This document shows positions 1 through 7,406 of a DNA stretch of 64,000 nucleotides, one piece after another (positions within the stretch are counted from its first letter, which is position 1; every line of letters starts with the position of its first letter). This DNA comes from Bog-159 sp963785255 (GTDB taxonomy: Bacteria; Acidobacteriota; Terriglobia; Bryobacterales; Bryobacteraceae). Both the position numbers and the translations under genes were made by a program. A model generated the notes under the pieces. That model saw only the letters and a list, made by a program, of their open reading frames with translations, made no database searches and had not been told where the DNA came from. Location of the stretch: assembly GCA_963785255.1 (NCBI GenBank), contig CAWAUR010000007.1, positions 62,001 to 126,000 on the forward strand, written 5' to 3'.

Positions 1-522
1 AATGGACGCGGCCAGTTCCCCCAGCGTGGTGACGCGCGCGACGTGCGCCAGGTCCGCCTGCGTCTTCTGCACGATTTCTTCGGCCCGGATACGCTCCGCG
101 ATTTCCGCCCGCAATTGCCGGTTGGCCTGCCGCAGTTCGGCGGTGCGTTCCCGAACCTTCGATTCCAGCTCATCGCGGGCGTGCGTGAGAGAACTCTCCG
201 CATCTTTGCGTTTCTTCACGAACCAGCAGGAAAGCAGCGCCGGGATGGCGAACTGTACGAGATAGGGCACATCTCCGGCCTTCGCGGCAAAGCGGTGCAC
301 CGGCGGGACGAAGTAATAGTCCAGGACAATGGTGGCCAGCGCCACTGCCAGCAGGCCCGTGGCGCCGCCGCCGAACCAGGTGCTGACGGTGATGGCGGCG
401 AAGAACAAGGGCGTGGGGAAGACGGAGTTCAGCGCCTGGGTGAGCAGCAGCGCCGCGGCCACGCAGGCGAACGCCAGGGCCGCACCGGGGAGGGCGGACT
501 TCCACATAGGGACGCCATTCAT
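1..522 (-). CDS. Sensor histidine kinase, N-terminal part (runs off the window)
   Basis: The reading frame is open from an ATG at 522 to base 1, so the C-terminal catalytic half lies outside the window. About 174 residues are visible. The first ~90 form several membrane segments, including the run TVSTWFGGGATGLLAVALAT, which resembles the DUF4118 sensor domain (KdpD/FixL-type kinases). A coiled-coil linker rich in E/R (KVRERTAELRQANRQL) follows, and the visible end, RVTTLGELAASI, is the start of a dimerisation/phosphoacceptor helix; the phosphorylated His would be a few residues beyond the window. The gene is downstream of hslU on the same strand. The ligand is unknown. Family assignment is good, pathway unknown. 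Confidence 0.8.
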   Translation of the reverse strand, partial: MNGVPMWKSALPGAALAFACVAAALLLTQALNSVFPTPLFFAAITVSTWFGGGATGLLAVALATIVLDYYFVPPVHRFAAKAGDVPYLVQFAIPALLSCWFVKKRKDAESSLTHARDELESKVRERTAELRQANRQLRAEIAERIRAEEIVQKTQADLAHVARVTTLGELAASI

Positions 523-535
523 GATAGCGTCGCGT

Positions 536-557
536 GGACAGGCCAGGAGGCCTGTCC
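536..557. repeat. Palindromic GGACAGGCC repeat, copy 1
   Basis: A 22-base inverted repeat with GGACAGGCC and GGCCTGTCC arms lies between the kinase and hslU genes. On the hslU strand the element reads GTAGGACAGGCC, and its TAG is the hslU stop codon. Similar copies occur at 13895, 30077, 32822 and 62126. The transcript could form a hairpin, but no T-run follows. Confidence 0.8.
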
Positions 558-1915
558 TACAGAATATAACGGCTGAGATCCTGATCTTTCACGATGTCGG
601 CTAGCTGCTTGCGCACGTAGATCGCATCCACTTTCACGGTCTTCTTCTTTAGGTCCGGACCTTCGAAGGAGACTTCCTCGAGCAGCTTTTCCATGATGGT
701 GTGGAGGCGGCGTGCGCCGATATTCTCGGAACTCTGATTCACCTGCGCGGCGAATTTGGCGACTTCCTCGAGCGCGTCGTCGGTGAAGGAGAGCTTGATA
801 CCCTCGGTCTCCATCAGCGCGGTGTACTGCTTGGCGAGCGCGTTCTTGGGCTCCTTCAGGATGCGGATGAAATCCTCCACGGTGAGCGATTTCAATTCGA
901 CGCGGATGGGAAAACGGCCCTGCAACTCCGGAATCATGTCGGCGGGCTTCGAAACGTGGAATGCGCCGGCGGCCATGAATAGAATATGATCGGTGCGCAC
1001 AAAACCATAGCGGGTATTGACGGTGGTGCCTTCCACGATGGGCAGGATATCGCGCTGCACGCCCTCGCGGCTCACATCCGGGCCGTGGCCGGTCTCACGC
1101 CCGGCGATCTTATCGATCTCGTCAAGAAAGATGATGCCGCTGGTTTCCACGCGCTCGAGCGCTACGCGGGTCACCTGGTCCATGTCGATGAGCTTCTGCT
1201 CTTCTTCCTGCGCCAGGTAATCGGCGGCCTCGGCCACGCGCATTTTGCGCCGCCGCGTCTTGCCGCCGAAGAGATTGGGCAACATGTCCTTGATATTGAT
1301 GCTCATCTCTTCGATGCCCGCGTTGGTGGCGATTTCAAAATTCGGTCCGCGGTCTTTCACTTCCAGCTCGACAATGCGCTCATCCAGTTTGCCTTCGCGC
1401 AGCCGCTCGCGCAGTTTCTCACGGGTGCGGTCGATGCTTTCGGTGGCCTCGGGTTGCGGCGGCATCAGCAGGTCGAGCAGGCGCTCTTCGGCGTTGGCTT
1501 CGGCGCGGTCGGCGACCTCTTCCAGACGCTCCTCGCGCACCATGTCGATGGCTATATCCACTAAGTCGCGAATCATGGATTCCACGTCGCGGCCCACATA
1601 GCCGACTTCGGTGAACTTACTGGCTTCCACCTTAAGGAACGGCGAATTCGCCAGGCGCGCGAGCCTCCGCGCGATTTCGGTCTTCCCTACCCCGGTGGGG
1701 CCGATCATGAGGATATTTTTCGGCATCACCTCATCGGCCATTTCGGGTGGCAGTTTCTGGCGGCGGATGCGGTTGCGCAGCGCGATGGCCACGGCGCGCT
1801 TGGCTTCCGCCTGACCAACTACGTGCTTATCCAATTCGCGCACAATCTCGCGCGGCGTGAGCTCGTCGAGGATCGGCTCCTCATCCACCGATTGGGCGGG
1901 AAGATAAATGACCAT
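557..1915 (-). CDS. hslU: HslU, ATPase subunit of the HslUV protease
   Basis: AAA+ unfoldase that recognises, unfolds and threads substrates into the HslV peptidase in the cytoplasm. The 452-residue product (family usual ~443) has Walker A GPTGVGKT at residues 72-79, Walker B/DEID in GIIFLDEIDKIA, the inserted I-domain rich in charged residues (around 150-230), and the conserved C-terminal tail ending SRYIL that docks into HslV. I chose the ATG at 1915, which gives MVIYLPAQSVDEE; a longer in-frame extension to 2110 is proline/serine-rich, overlaps hslV and is not family-like. The start is one base past the hslV stop, so the two are cotranscribed and probably translationally coupled. The stop lies in a palindromic repeat. 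Confidence 0.97.
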   Translation of the reverse strand: MVIYLPAQSVDEEPILDELTPREIVRELDKHVVGQAEAKRAVAIALRNRIRRQKLPPEMADEVMPKNILMIGPTGVGKTEIARRLARLANSPFLKVEASKFTEVGYVGRDVESMIRDLVDIAIDMVREERLEEVADRAEANAEERLLDLLMPPQPEATESIDRTREKLRERLREGKLDERIVELEVKDRGPNFEIATNAGIEEMSINIKDMLPNLFGGKTRRRKMRVAEAADYLAQEEEQKLIDMDQVTRVALERVETSGIIFLDEIDKIAGRETGHGPDVSREGVQRDILPIVEGTTVNTRYGFVRTDHILFMAAGAFHVSKPADMIPELQGRFPIRVELKSLTVEDFIRILKEPKNALAKQYTALMETEGIKLSFTDDALEEVAKFAAQVNQSSENIGARRLHTIMEKLLEEVSFEGPDLKKKTVKVDAIYVRKQLADIVKDQDLSRYIL

Positions 1916-1916
1916 G

Positions 1917-2456
1917 TCAGGCGAGCTCCTCGTAAGTGATGTTGTCGTTCGTATAGATGCAGATACGCGCGGCGATCTGCATGGATTGTTCGGCGATCTG
2001 GCGGGCGGATAATTTTGTATTGCGAAGCAAGGCGGTGGCGGCGGAGAGCGCGAAAGGTCCGCCGGATCCGATGGCGGCGGCGCCTTCATCCGGCTCGATG
2101 ACGTCGCCATTGCCGCTGACGATGTAGGTATTCTTGTTGTCGGCCACCAGCAGCAGCGCTTCCAGGTGGCGCAGCATGCGGTCGGTGCGCCAGTCCTTGG
2201 CCAACTCGACGGCGGCGCGCGAAAGGATGCCGTTGAACTGTTCGAGCTTCGATTCGAAGCGCGCGAACAAGGCGAAGGCGTCCGCCGTGGAGCCCGCGAA
2301 TCCGGCCAGGATCTTGTCGTTGTAGATGCGGCGTAACTTCTTGGCCGACGATTTCAGGACTTCGTGGCCGAGAGTGACTTGACCATCGCCCGCCATGACT
2401 ACTTTGTTGTCGCGACGGACGCAAAGCACCGTGGTCGAGCGTATGCGTGTTTTCAT
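1917..2456 (-). CDS. hslV: HslV, peptidase subunit of the HslUV protease
   Basis: Proteasome-type threonine peptidase forming the proteolytic core for HslU. The ATG at 2456 gives 179 residues beginning MKTRIRSTTV; the catalytic N-terminal Thr is expected after removal of a short propeptide ending in RS, slightly longer than the single Met usually removed. Family motifs include VVMAGDGQVTLG, FAGSTADAFALFARFE and GSGGPFALSAATAL. A GTG at 2465 could add three residues, but ATG at 2456 has a GGTGG sequence upstream. First gene of hslVU. No convincing promoter is visible upstream because the tandem units begin within about 50 bases. Confidence 0.96.
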   Translation of the reverse strand: MKTRIRSTTVLCVRRDNKVVMAGDGQVTLGHEVLKSSAKKLRRIYNDKILAGFAGSTADAFALFARFESKLEQFNGILSRAAVELAKDWRTDRMLRHLEALLLVADNKNTYIVSGNGDVIEPDEGAAAIGSGGPFALSAATALLRNTKLSARQIAEQSMQIAARICIYTNDNITYEELA

Positions 2457-2578
2457 GGAAACCACCAGTTTATCGCAGTGCGGCGGCGCATTCGGCGGGA
2501 AGGGATTTGCAGAGAGAATGCGCGCCGGTTTCGGCTACTACTGAGTTTGCAATTCAGTTTTCGCCCGTTGGAAAGCGT

Positions 2579-2647
2579 GGGACGTTTTTGGCGTCCTAAA
2601 CGCTGCCGGCCCGGGTAGACGCCGGGCTGGCAAATCTAACGTTTAGG
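2579..2647 (+). promoter_or_regulatory. Structured leader of peptide unit 1
   Basis: Two nested structures precede the SD. GGACG (2580-2584) pairs with CGTCC (2592-2596). TAAACG (2597-2602) pairs with CGTTTA (2640-2645), enclosing a ~10-bp GC stem, GCCGGCCCGG with CCGGGCTGGC around 2604-2631. The outer stem ends five bases before the SD at 2651. Unit 2 preserves both folds with changed bases in the GC stem (CCGGCCCGGG/CCCGGGCCGG), consistent with selection for pairing. Confidence 0.65.
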
Positions 2648-2663
2648 CGAAAGGAGGCAACGG

Positions 2664-2753
2664 ATGTTTCTCATCACGTTGACCGTTATGATCGCCCTAG
2701 TCCCTGCGATCACGGTTACGATCCGCGTTTCGCGGCGTCGTCGCCGTAAGTAA
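2664..2753 (+). CDS. 29-residue hydrophobic peptide with R5K tail, copy 1
   Basis: An ATG six bases after a perfect SD (AAGGAGG, 2651-2657) opens a 29-codon ORF ending in TAA. Residues 2-20 (FLITLTVMIALVPAITVTI) form one hydrophobic segment, followed by R-V-S and a terminal RRRRRK cluster, so the peptide should insert in a membrane with its C-terminus inside. Copy 2 differs at seven positions, mostly hydrophobic for hydrophobic, and keeps the basic tail exactly, which argues that it is translated. I recognise no family. Size, charge pattern, strong SD, tandem copies and self-complementary 3' end resemble type I toxins; a membrane-protein regulator is an alternative. Confidence 0.75.
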   Translation: MFLITLTVMIALVPAITVTIRVSRRRRRK

Positions 2754-2759
2754 CTGAAA

Positions 2760-2794
2760 GCCACGGCCGGGAAACTGGCCGTGGCACCTCCTTA
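2760..2794 (+). promoter_or_regulatory. 3' hairpin with anti-SD tail, unit 1
   Basis: A 9-bp perfect stem, GCCACGGCC (2760-2768) with GGCCGTGGC (2777-2785), lies six bases after the peptide stop. It is followed by ACCTCCTTA; CCTCCTT (2787-2793) is the exact complement of the AAGGAGG at 2651-2657 of the same unit. The same arrangement occurs in unit 2 (stem from 3088, CCTCCTT at 3115-3121) and unit 3 (stem from 3381, CCTCCTT at 3408-3414). It may act as a fold-back translation inhibitor; there is no T-run, so a terminator role is weak. Confidence 0.6.
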
Positions 2795-2991
2795 AATCTA
2801 CACCCTTTCCGGTTTGCGCGCAATACTCCGATCGGGAGAGAATGCGGGCCGGTTTCCGCCACTACTGAGTTTGCGCTTCAGTTTTCGCCCGTTGGAAAAA
2901 GCGAGGGACGTTTTTGGCGTCCTAAACGCTACCGGCCCGGGCTTGCGACCCGGGCCGGCAAATCCATCGTTTAGGCGAAAGGAGGCAACGG

Positions 2992-3081
2992 ATGCTTACC
3001 ATCACGTTGACCGTTATGATCGCCGCAGCAACGGCGATTACGGTTACGATCCGCATTACACGGCGTCGTCGCCGTAAGTAA
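2992..3081 (+). CDS. 29-residue hydrophobic peptide with R5K tail, copy 2
   Basis: Second intact copy, with the same SD (AAGGAGG, 2979-2985), spacing and length. The product is MLTITLTVMIAAATAITVTI, then R-I-T, then RRRRRK. Compared with copy 1, changes fall at residues 2, 3, 12-14, 22 and 23, keeping the hydrophobic stretch and losing the proline. The leader and 3' hairpin are conserved; two C-to-T changes in the hairpin give G-U pairs that retain the stem. Function unknown. Confidence 0.75.
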   Translation: MLTITLTVMIAAATAITVTIRITRRRRRK

Positions 3082-3161
3082 CTGAAAGCCACGGTTGGGA
3101 AACTGGCCGTGGCACCTCCTTAAATCTACAACTTTTCTGGTCTGCGCGCAATACTCCAATC

Positions 3162-3460
3162 GGGAGAGAATGCAGGCCGGTTTCCGCCACTACTGAGTTT
3201 GCAATTCAGTTTTCGCCCGTTGAAAGGGTGGGACGTTTTTTGGCGTCCTAAAAGCTACCGGCCCGGGCTTACGACCCGGGCCGGTAATTATCATCACTTT
3301 GAGCGTTTACAATCGCCGCCGCAACGGCGATCACGGTTACGATCCGCGTTTCGCGGCGTCGTCGCCGTAAGTAGCTGCAAGCCACGGCCGGGAAACTGGC
3401 CGTGGCACCTCCTTAAAATCACAACCTTTCCGCTCTGCGCGCAACACACACACTCCAATC
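3162..3460 (+). pseudogene. Inactivated third copy of the small-peptide unit
   Basis: The leader GC stem (ACCGGCCCGGG and its partner, 3257-3284) and the 3' hairpin with CCTCCTT are intact, but about 40 bases carrying the lower leader stem, SD and start codon are missing after 3285. The remaining coding stretch has one extra base (GTTTACAATCGCC for GTTATGATCGCC). Further on it still reads AATAITVTIRVSRRRRRK in the old frame. Translation should be impossible, but a transcript with the anti-SD tail could still be made. Confidence 0.75.
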
Positions 3461-3511
3461 GGGAGAGAATGCGAGCCGAGCTTGCAACCCGGCCGAGTTC
3501 CTGTCCCGCTG

Positions 3512-4972
3512 TCACTGCGAGAGGCGCAGGATTTCGGAGGCGATTTGCTGAAAGGCGCCGGCCAGATCGGTGGCGGTAGGCGAGTAGACATAGAGACCGG
3601 CCGGTTTGGCCGAATTGTAGATGGGGCTGCGCGGATCATTGGCCACCCGCTCCATGAACGTGGCATCGATTGGTTCCGCGGAGGTTCCTCCCAAGCCGAT
3701 GGAATAAATCACCGGGATCAAGTTGGGGTCATTGCGAATGGTGGTGGCTTGATTGTCCGCGGCATTTACGGAGGCGGTCACCACGGCGGTAGGCGTATCG
3801 ACGCGAATCTGACCGGCATAGGGATTGCCGCTGGGATACAGATCGCCCGAGGCGAAGGACTGATAGCCAGTCGTTGAATTGGAATATAAGTCGGCGGATG
3901 GGATATAGGCGATGTCCCGCCGCATCTTCGCCTGGTTGGATGCCATGCCGCAGCCGGAGAGACCCGCCGCCACCTGCTCGCTGGTGGTGCTGCCGGAGCT
4001 GCTGGTAACGGCAAACAGGCCTTCGGTAGAACCATGCGCGGGCGCTGGTTCGCCGGACCATTCGGCGATTTCACCCGGCAGCGTGGTGATGCTCGAACAA
4101 CTACTGGCCGGAGTGCTTACCAGCGTGCTGTAATTCTGATAGTCGTAACGTGTATCGGTCTTGGTCTTTACCGGAAAATTGGCGGCGATTCCATTCGGAT
4201 GTCCGTCGGTGAAGAAGACTATCAGATTGAGCGCGCCCGGCTCATTGACAATCTTCAACTGTGCGTATGCCTGATTCAGCGCGCCGGCTGTTCCGGTGTC
4301 GCCGTAGCACTTCAAGCCGCCCAGCACGGTGGACAAAGACGGCGTATTGGAGGCGAAGTTCAGCGTGGGCGCGTACGTCAAATTATATCCGTCCATGAAC
4401 GTCACCAGACCGATGGTGTCGCGGCCATTGGCGAAGTAACCTACGAAGTTCTGCGCGGCGGCGATCATGGTGCCGCAGACACCCGCATTCTGCATGGAAC
4501 TGGAGCGGTCGATGACCACGATCATGATCACATCCCGGCGCGAAGCCTGGCCTTGCGCACTGACCACCGATGTGGTCTGGCCCAGCAGGCGCATGAAGGT
4601 GAGGGGCACGCTGACGCTGGCTTGCATGGTCACGGTGCGAGTCTTGTAGGCGGTCTCCGCGATGGAGATGCTGACCGACTGGTTGCTGGTATTCCAGTAT
4701 CCGCTAGGGAAGTTCGCGTTGAAAAAGGACTGCGCGGTGGCGGTGGCGCTGGCCGTCTGGCTGGCAAGGTCCAGGCCCACACTGAGCGATCGCGCGCCGG
4801 CCAGCGCCGCGGCATCCACAGCCGCCGACAGCTTGGCCTGAGCCAGATAGAGAATGGAACCGTCGATCGCCAGGCCGACCAGGGGAAGCATGACGACCGA
4901 CACCATCAGCGAGAGCATGATGACCACGATACCCCGCCGCCCCCTCCGCCGGTCAAAAGATCTTACGCTCAT
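3512..4972 (-). CDS. TadG-like pilus-assembly protein with von Willebrand factor A domain
   Basis: Likely membrane-anchored, exported component of a Flp/Tad-type system. The N-terminus is basic (SFDRRRGRRG), followed by one membrane helix (IVVIMLSLMVSVVMLPLVGL) and the TadG-like AAALAGARSL region. The VWA domain carries the metal-site motif DRSSSM near residue 160 and TDGHPNG further on. The C-terminal half is serine/threonine-rich, exported in style. ATG at 4972 (MSVRSF) is preferred to 4987; either way the start overlaps the end of the preceding gene. It is last of three genes transcribed together from about 6067. No ATPase or secretin of the Tad machinery is in the window. Confidence 0.8.
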   Translation of the reverse strand: MSVRSFDRRRGRRGIVVIMLSLMVSVVMLPLVGLAIDGSILYLAQAKLSAAVDAAALAGARSLSVGLDLASQTASATATAQSFFNANFPSGYWNTSNQSVSISIAETAYKTRTVTMQASVSVPLTFMRLLGQTTSVVSAQGQASRRDVIMIVVIDRSSSMQNAGVCGTMIAAAQNFVGYFANGRDTIGLVTFMDGYNLTYAPTLNFASNTPSLSTVLGGLKCYGDTGTAGALNQAYAQLKIVNEPGALNLIVFFTDGHPNGIAANFPVKTKTDTRYDYQNYSTLVSTPASSCSSITTLPGEIAEWSGEPAPAHGSTEGLFAVTSSSGSTTSEQVAAGLSGCGMASNQAKMRRDIAYIPSADLYSNSTTGYQSFASGDLYPSGNPYAGQIRVDTPTAVVTASVNAADNQATTIRNDPNLIPVIYSIGLGGTSAEPIDATFMERVANDPRSPIYNSAKPAGLYVYSPTATDLAGAFQQIASEILRLSQ

Positions 4973-5579
4973 AAACCCCCGCGCCACTCATATAAGTTCC
5001 CCATGCGAAATCCGCCGAACTGAGGTAGACCTCAGTGAGGTACGCCACTTGGCCTCCGGTAAGTGAAATCAGGCTGCCAAAACCGGAAGCGCGCGCCGAT
5101 GTGTTGGTGAGGTAGCTCGAAGACGGGATGTTTCCGCTAGTCCCTATCATGCCGGAGTTCGGCGTTCCGAACGGACTTGAAAACAGGCCTGCGTTTCCCA
5201 CCACGACGCGCTGGATGAAGACATTCTGGCCCAGGTTCGGACAACTGGTAGAATTGCCCGCCAGACCGCCTGCCGCGCATTGCGGCGTATCGATATATTC
5301 CACGGTGGAGAAGATGAACACCCCGTTGCCTCCGGTGGCCGTGATGTTCTGGCCGGCTGCCAGCAGCATAAGCAGGCTCTGATTGCCGGCCTGCGTGAAA
5401 TCCAGGCCAGCGCTGTATAGACGGCCGGCGTCACGGCCGATCTGTTCCACCTGGAGCGCGCGGATCAGGTTCAAGCCCACGGTGCTAAGCCCCATCAGGA
5501 TGGTTGTCCAGAGCACACAGCTCAGGCAGAACTCGATCACGGTGCTGCCGCGCCGCCGGGTTTGGCTGGGTGCAGACAT
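4953..5579 (-). CDS. TadE-like pseudopilin-family protein
   Basis: 208 residues. A short basic leader (TRRRGS) precedes TVIEFCLSCVLWTTILMGLS, a type IV pilin-like hydrophobic helix with the Glu typical of TadE proteins, then LNLIRALQVEQIGRDAGRLY. The remainder is a Ser/Gly/Asn-rich exported domain with two Cys residues (TPQCAAGG and STSCPN) that may form a disulphide. Middle gene of the three-gene TadE/TadE/TadG operon; 14 bases separate it from the gene before and it overlaps the next. Sequence outside the helix is not family-diagnostic. Confidence 0.7.
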   Translation of the reverse strand: MSAPSQTRRRGSTVIEFCLSCVLWTTILMGLSTVGLNLIRALQVEQIGRDAGRLYSAGLDFTQAGNQSLLMLLAAGQNITATGGNGVFIFSTVEYIDTPQCAAGGLAGNSTSCPNLGQNVFIQRVVVGNAGLFSSPFGTPNSGMIGTSGNIPSSSYLTNTSARASGFGSLISLTGGQVAYLTEVYLSSADFAWGTYMSGAGVYERKIF

Positions 5580-5593
5580 GCCTTCCAGGCCCC

Positions 5594-6067
5594 TTAACGC
5601 GCGGGGGGGATGCCTCCCGGCGAGCCTTCCATGCGGTCGTACGCCTGGGCCCCCAGCAACAACGGCGCCGGATTTCGCAGGATCGGCCCCAGCGGCGGCA
5701 GGCTATAGCCTTGCACGTAAACCTCGACGATGTTCCCGCCCTGGTTGCTGTTGAGACCCGACACGGGCGCCAAGGTGTTGGGCAAATAGTACTGGATGTT
5801 GATCAGGGCCAAGCCGGGGCCTCCCGACAGCAGCCCCGTGGCGTTCTGTTGGACGACGGTTTTGATGGAGGCATCCTGCCCCATCCCGGTAATGGTCTGG
5901 CTGGTGATGGCGTAGCGCACGCCCTCACGCACGGCGTTCTGCAAGGTGGATCGCACGTAGAAAGCCCACGCCATGTCGAGAATCAAAAATATCAGCGCGC
6001 AAAGGGGTAGCAGCACGAGAGACACTTCAACCACTTGCGAGCCGCGCTCGGGACATCTGGCAGACAT
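5594..6067 (-). CDS. TadE family protein
   Basis: 157 residues. The N-terminus CPERGSQVVEVSLVLLPLCA has the TadE pattern, a short charged leader and a Glu followed by a hydrophobic helix, leading into FYVRSTLQNAVREGVRYA, the characteristic TadE segment. The rest is a small periplasmic or surface domain. TadE proteins are minor pseudopilins of Flp pili. First gene of the operon, starting at the ATG at 6067. Upstream bases 6080-6240 contain a degenerate repeated phrase (GATGAACGCCGATGAACGCC) but no clear promoter. Confidence 0.8.
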   Translation of the reverse strand: MSARCPERGSQVVEVSLVLLPLCALIFLILDMAWAFYVRSTLQNAVREGVRYAITSQTITGMGQDASIKTVVQQNATGLLSGGPGLALINIQYYLPNTLAPVSGLNSNQGGNIVEVYVQGYSLPPLGPILRNPAPLLLGAQAYDRMEGSPGGIPPAR

Positions 6068-6245
6068 CTGATGAATAGATCGGCGGGTGCGGCGGAAGAC
6101 TTTAGCCGCAGATCAATAATGGAAATCTGCGTGAATCGGCGTGCATCCGTGGCCGATTGGAGTGCCGGTTTGCCAAGCGGCATAAGAGCCACACAATTAT
6201 GGCCGCAGATGAACGCCGATGAACGCCGATAGCACACGGCAAAAC

Positions 6246-6276
6246 TTGACACGGCATCCGGATCAACTGTACAGTT
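6246..6276 (+). promoter_or_regulatory. Promoter with palindromic operator for the Phd/PIN module
   Basis: TTGACA at 6246-6251, an 18-base spacer and TACAGT at 6270-6275 form a good sigma-70-type promoter. The -10 element lies in a perfect 12-base palindrome, AACTGTACAGTT (6265-6276), a plausible autoregulatory operator bound by the antitoxin or the complex. The first gene starts 26 bases downstream. Confidence 0.6.
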
Positions 6277-6301
6277 CAATCAGAGGAACTAAAGAGTTTC
6301 T

Positions 6302-6601
6302 ATGCTGAGAAACGAAAACAGAGGGACCATCGTTGTGTCGGCGCTCCGTGCGCGCACGAATTTCGGCCAGCTTCTGCGCCGCGTGGAGGATGAGCGACGC
6401 TCGATCGTCATCGAGAAGCGGGGCGCGGCCAAGGCTGTGCTGATCGGCATCCGGGATTATGTGCGCCTCGCTACTCCGGAGCCCGAGGTGCTACGGGTTA
6501 TCGGCGAGGAATCACTTCGCAAGGGAACCGACAAGCTGAGCTCGCGGCAGATCGACCGCGTAATCAAAGCCGCGCGCGCCCAAAAATCAAAACGGGCATG
6601 A
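6302..6601 (+). CDS. Phd/YefM-type antitoxin
   Basis: 99 residues, expected to bind its operator DNA and neutralise the PIN toxin encoded next. The sequence TIVVSALRARTNFGQLLRRV and the segment SIVIEKRGAAKAVLIGIRDY match the Phd/YefM fold (beta strand, helix, then the 'xVLI' strand). The C-terminal ~35 residues are charged and probably form the toxin-wrapping tail. The stop overlaps the toxin start by four bases (ATGA). The promoter and a palindrome lie directly upstream. Confidence 0.85.
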   Translation: MLRNENRGTIVVSALRARTNFGQLLRRVEDERRSIVIEKRGAAKAVLIGIRDYVRLATPEPEVLRVIGEESLRKGTDKLSSRQIDRVIKAARAQKSKRA

Positions 6602-7020
6602 TTGCGCTCCGGTTGGTCATCGACACCAACATCATTGTCTCGGCAGCGCTGAAGCCAGCCGGGCCGCAGCGTACCATCGTCCTGCTGGCGATCACCAAGC
6701 CGGCAAGATTGTACGTCTCCGACCCCATTCTGGCCGAGTACGCCGAGGTGTTGTCGCGTCCGGAGCTTCAGATCCGTAAGGGCCTCCAGCGCCAGTTCAT
6801 CGATCTGATCGAGCGTCATGCGTATCCTGTCAGCCCTGCGCGCAGCCTCCAGATCACGCCAGACCCTGATGACAACCTCTTCCTGGAGTGCGCCGACGCG
6901 GGCCGCGCCGACTATCTCGTGACCGGTTATCAGCGGCACTTTTCCAAGTTCTGGAAGCAGACCAAAGTTGTCACCTCTCGCGAGTTACTTAACATCGTGG
7001 CGCCGCACCTGATTTCCTGA
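6598..7020 (+). CDS. PIN-domain toxin
   Basis: 140-residue PIN-fold ribonuclease of the 'putative toxin-antitoxin system, PIN family' type. The first acidic site is D9 in VIDTNIIVSA; the central acid is in SDPILAEYAEVL; PDPDDNLFLECA at about 88-99 supplies further acids, then ADYLVTG. The residue after VTG is Tyr (VTGYQRHF), where Asp or Asn is usual, so metal binding could be weakened. Start and antitoxin stop overlap. The 3' end overlaps a degenerate gene on the other strand by about 36 bases. Confidence 0.85.
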   Translation: MIALRLVIDTNIIVSAALKPAGPQRTIVLLAITKPARLYVSDPILAEYAEVLSRPELQIRKGLQRQFIDLIERHAYPVSPARSLQITPDPDDNLFLECADAGRADYLVTGYQRHFSKFWKQTKVVTSRELLNIVAPHLIS

Positions 7021-7406
7021 ACGCACGAGCCGATTCTCAAGTGAGTGTGCCTCCCTTATCAGGTTCCTAGGTCCCTTATCTAGTATTGGAGTGTCTACGA
7101 CCACAGCATCGAGATAGGTGAATGTGGGAACAAGCTCCGACAAGTGATATAGACCGACGGTGGTCAAGCGCAATAGGCAGCCTTCATTCTTCCCTGGCTC
7201 TGGAATGCGCCGCGCCGCCGTCTCCGCCAACCGCTTATTGAATACGCGCGCAATCGCCGCATCTGTTTGCTCAGGGAGAAAGCCCAGGCCTGAAGCTGAT
7301 CATACAGTACCCGAACTGGCACGAACCCCTCGTTCGCGCACTCCAGAACAGGTAGTCGCAGGTAGGACAGTAACAGCGGCTGCAAGAAATGCTCTTTGGT
7401 GTCCAA
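6985..7406 (-). pseudogene. Frameshifted C-terminal remnant, possibly of an NTPase
   Basis: Two overlapping frames read as one protein end: DTKEHFLQPLLLSYLRLPVL and LYDQLQAWAF in one frame, then after a shift near 7285 PEQTDAAIARVFNKR, RLTTVGLYHLSELVPTFTYL and DAVVVDTPILDK in another. The second part resembles the terminal winged-helix/'VDTPI' segment I associate with some large bacterial NTPases; this assignment is tentative. No N-terminal part is present, so this is a scar. Confidence 0.45.

Larger units (their letters stand above)
2509..3480 (+). repeat. Tandem ~328-bp units encoding a small membrane peptide (three units plus a fragment)
   Basis: Units begin at about 2509, 2834 and 3162; the motif GGGAGAGAATG recurs at 2834, 3162 and 3461, giving a period of 328 for unit 2 and 299 for unit 3, which carries a deletion. 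A fourth, truncated start at 3461 runs into the end of the TadG-like gene. Each unit holds, in order, a short hairpin (GGACG/CGTCC), a long GC-rich stem-loop, the SD AAGGAGG, the peptide ORF (units 1 and 2), and a hairpin GCCACGGCC/GGCCGTGGC followed by ACCTCCTTA. Similarity covers the noncoding parts as strongly as the ORF, so the RNA structure itself is probably under constraint. Confidence 0.9.

Noticed and set aside
2509..3480. CRISPR array
   Set aside because: The repeats are ~328 bases, include coding and hairpin parts, and are contiguous with no spacers.
3294..3666. Minus-strand frames across the tandem units encoding similar proteins
   Set aside because: Their similarity follows from the DNA repeats; there is no SD, and base changes do not preserve the protein.
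4034..5023. 329-codon open frame on the plus strand
   Set aside because: Antisense to the TadG-like gene, which has a convincing VWA domain.
5992..6279. 95-codon minus-strand frame ahead of tadE
   Set aside because: Built from the repeated GATGAACGCC phrase and overlapping the TadE gene; no family features.
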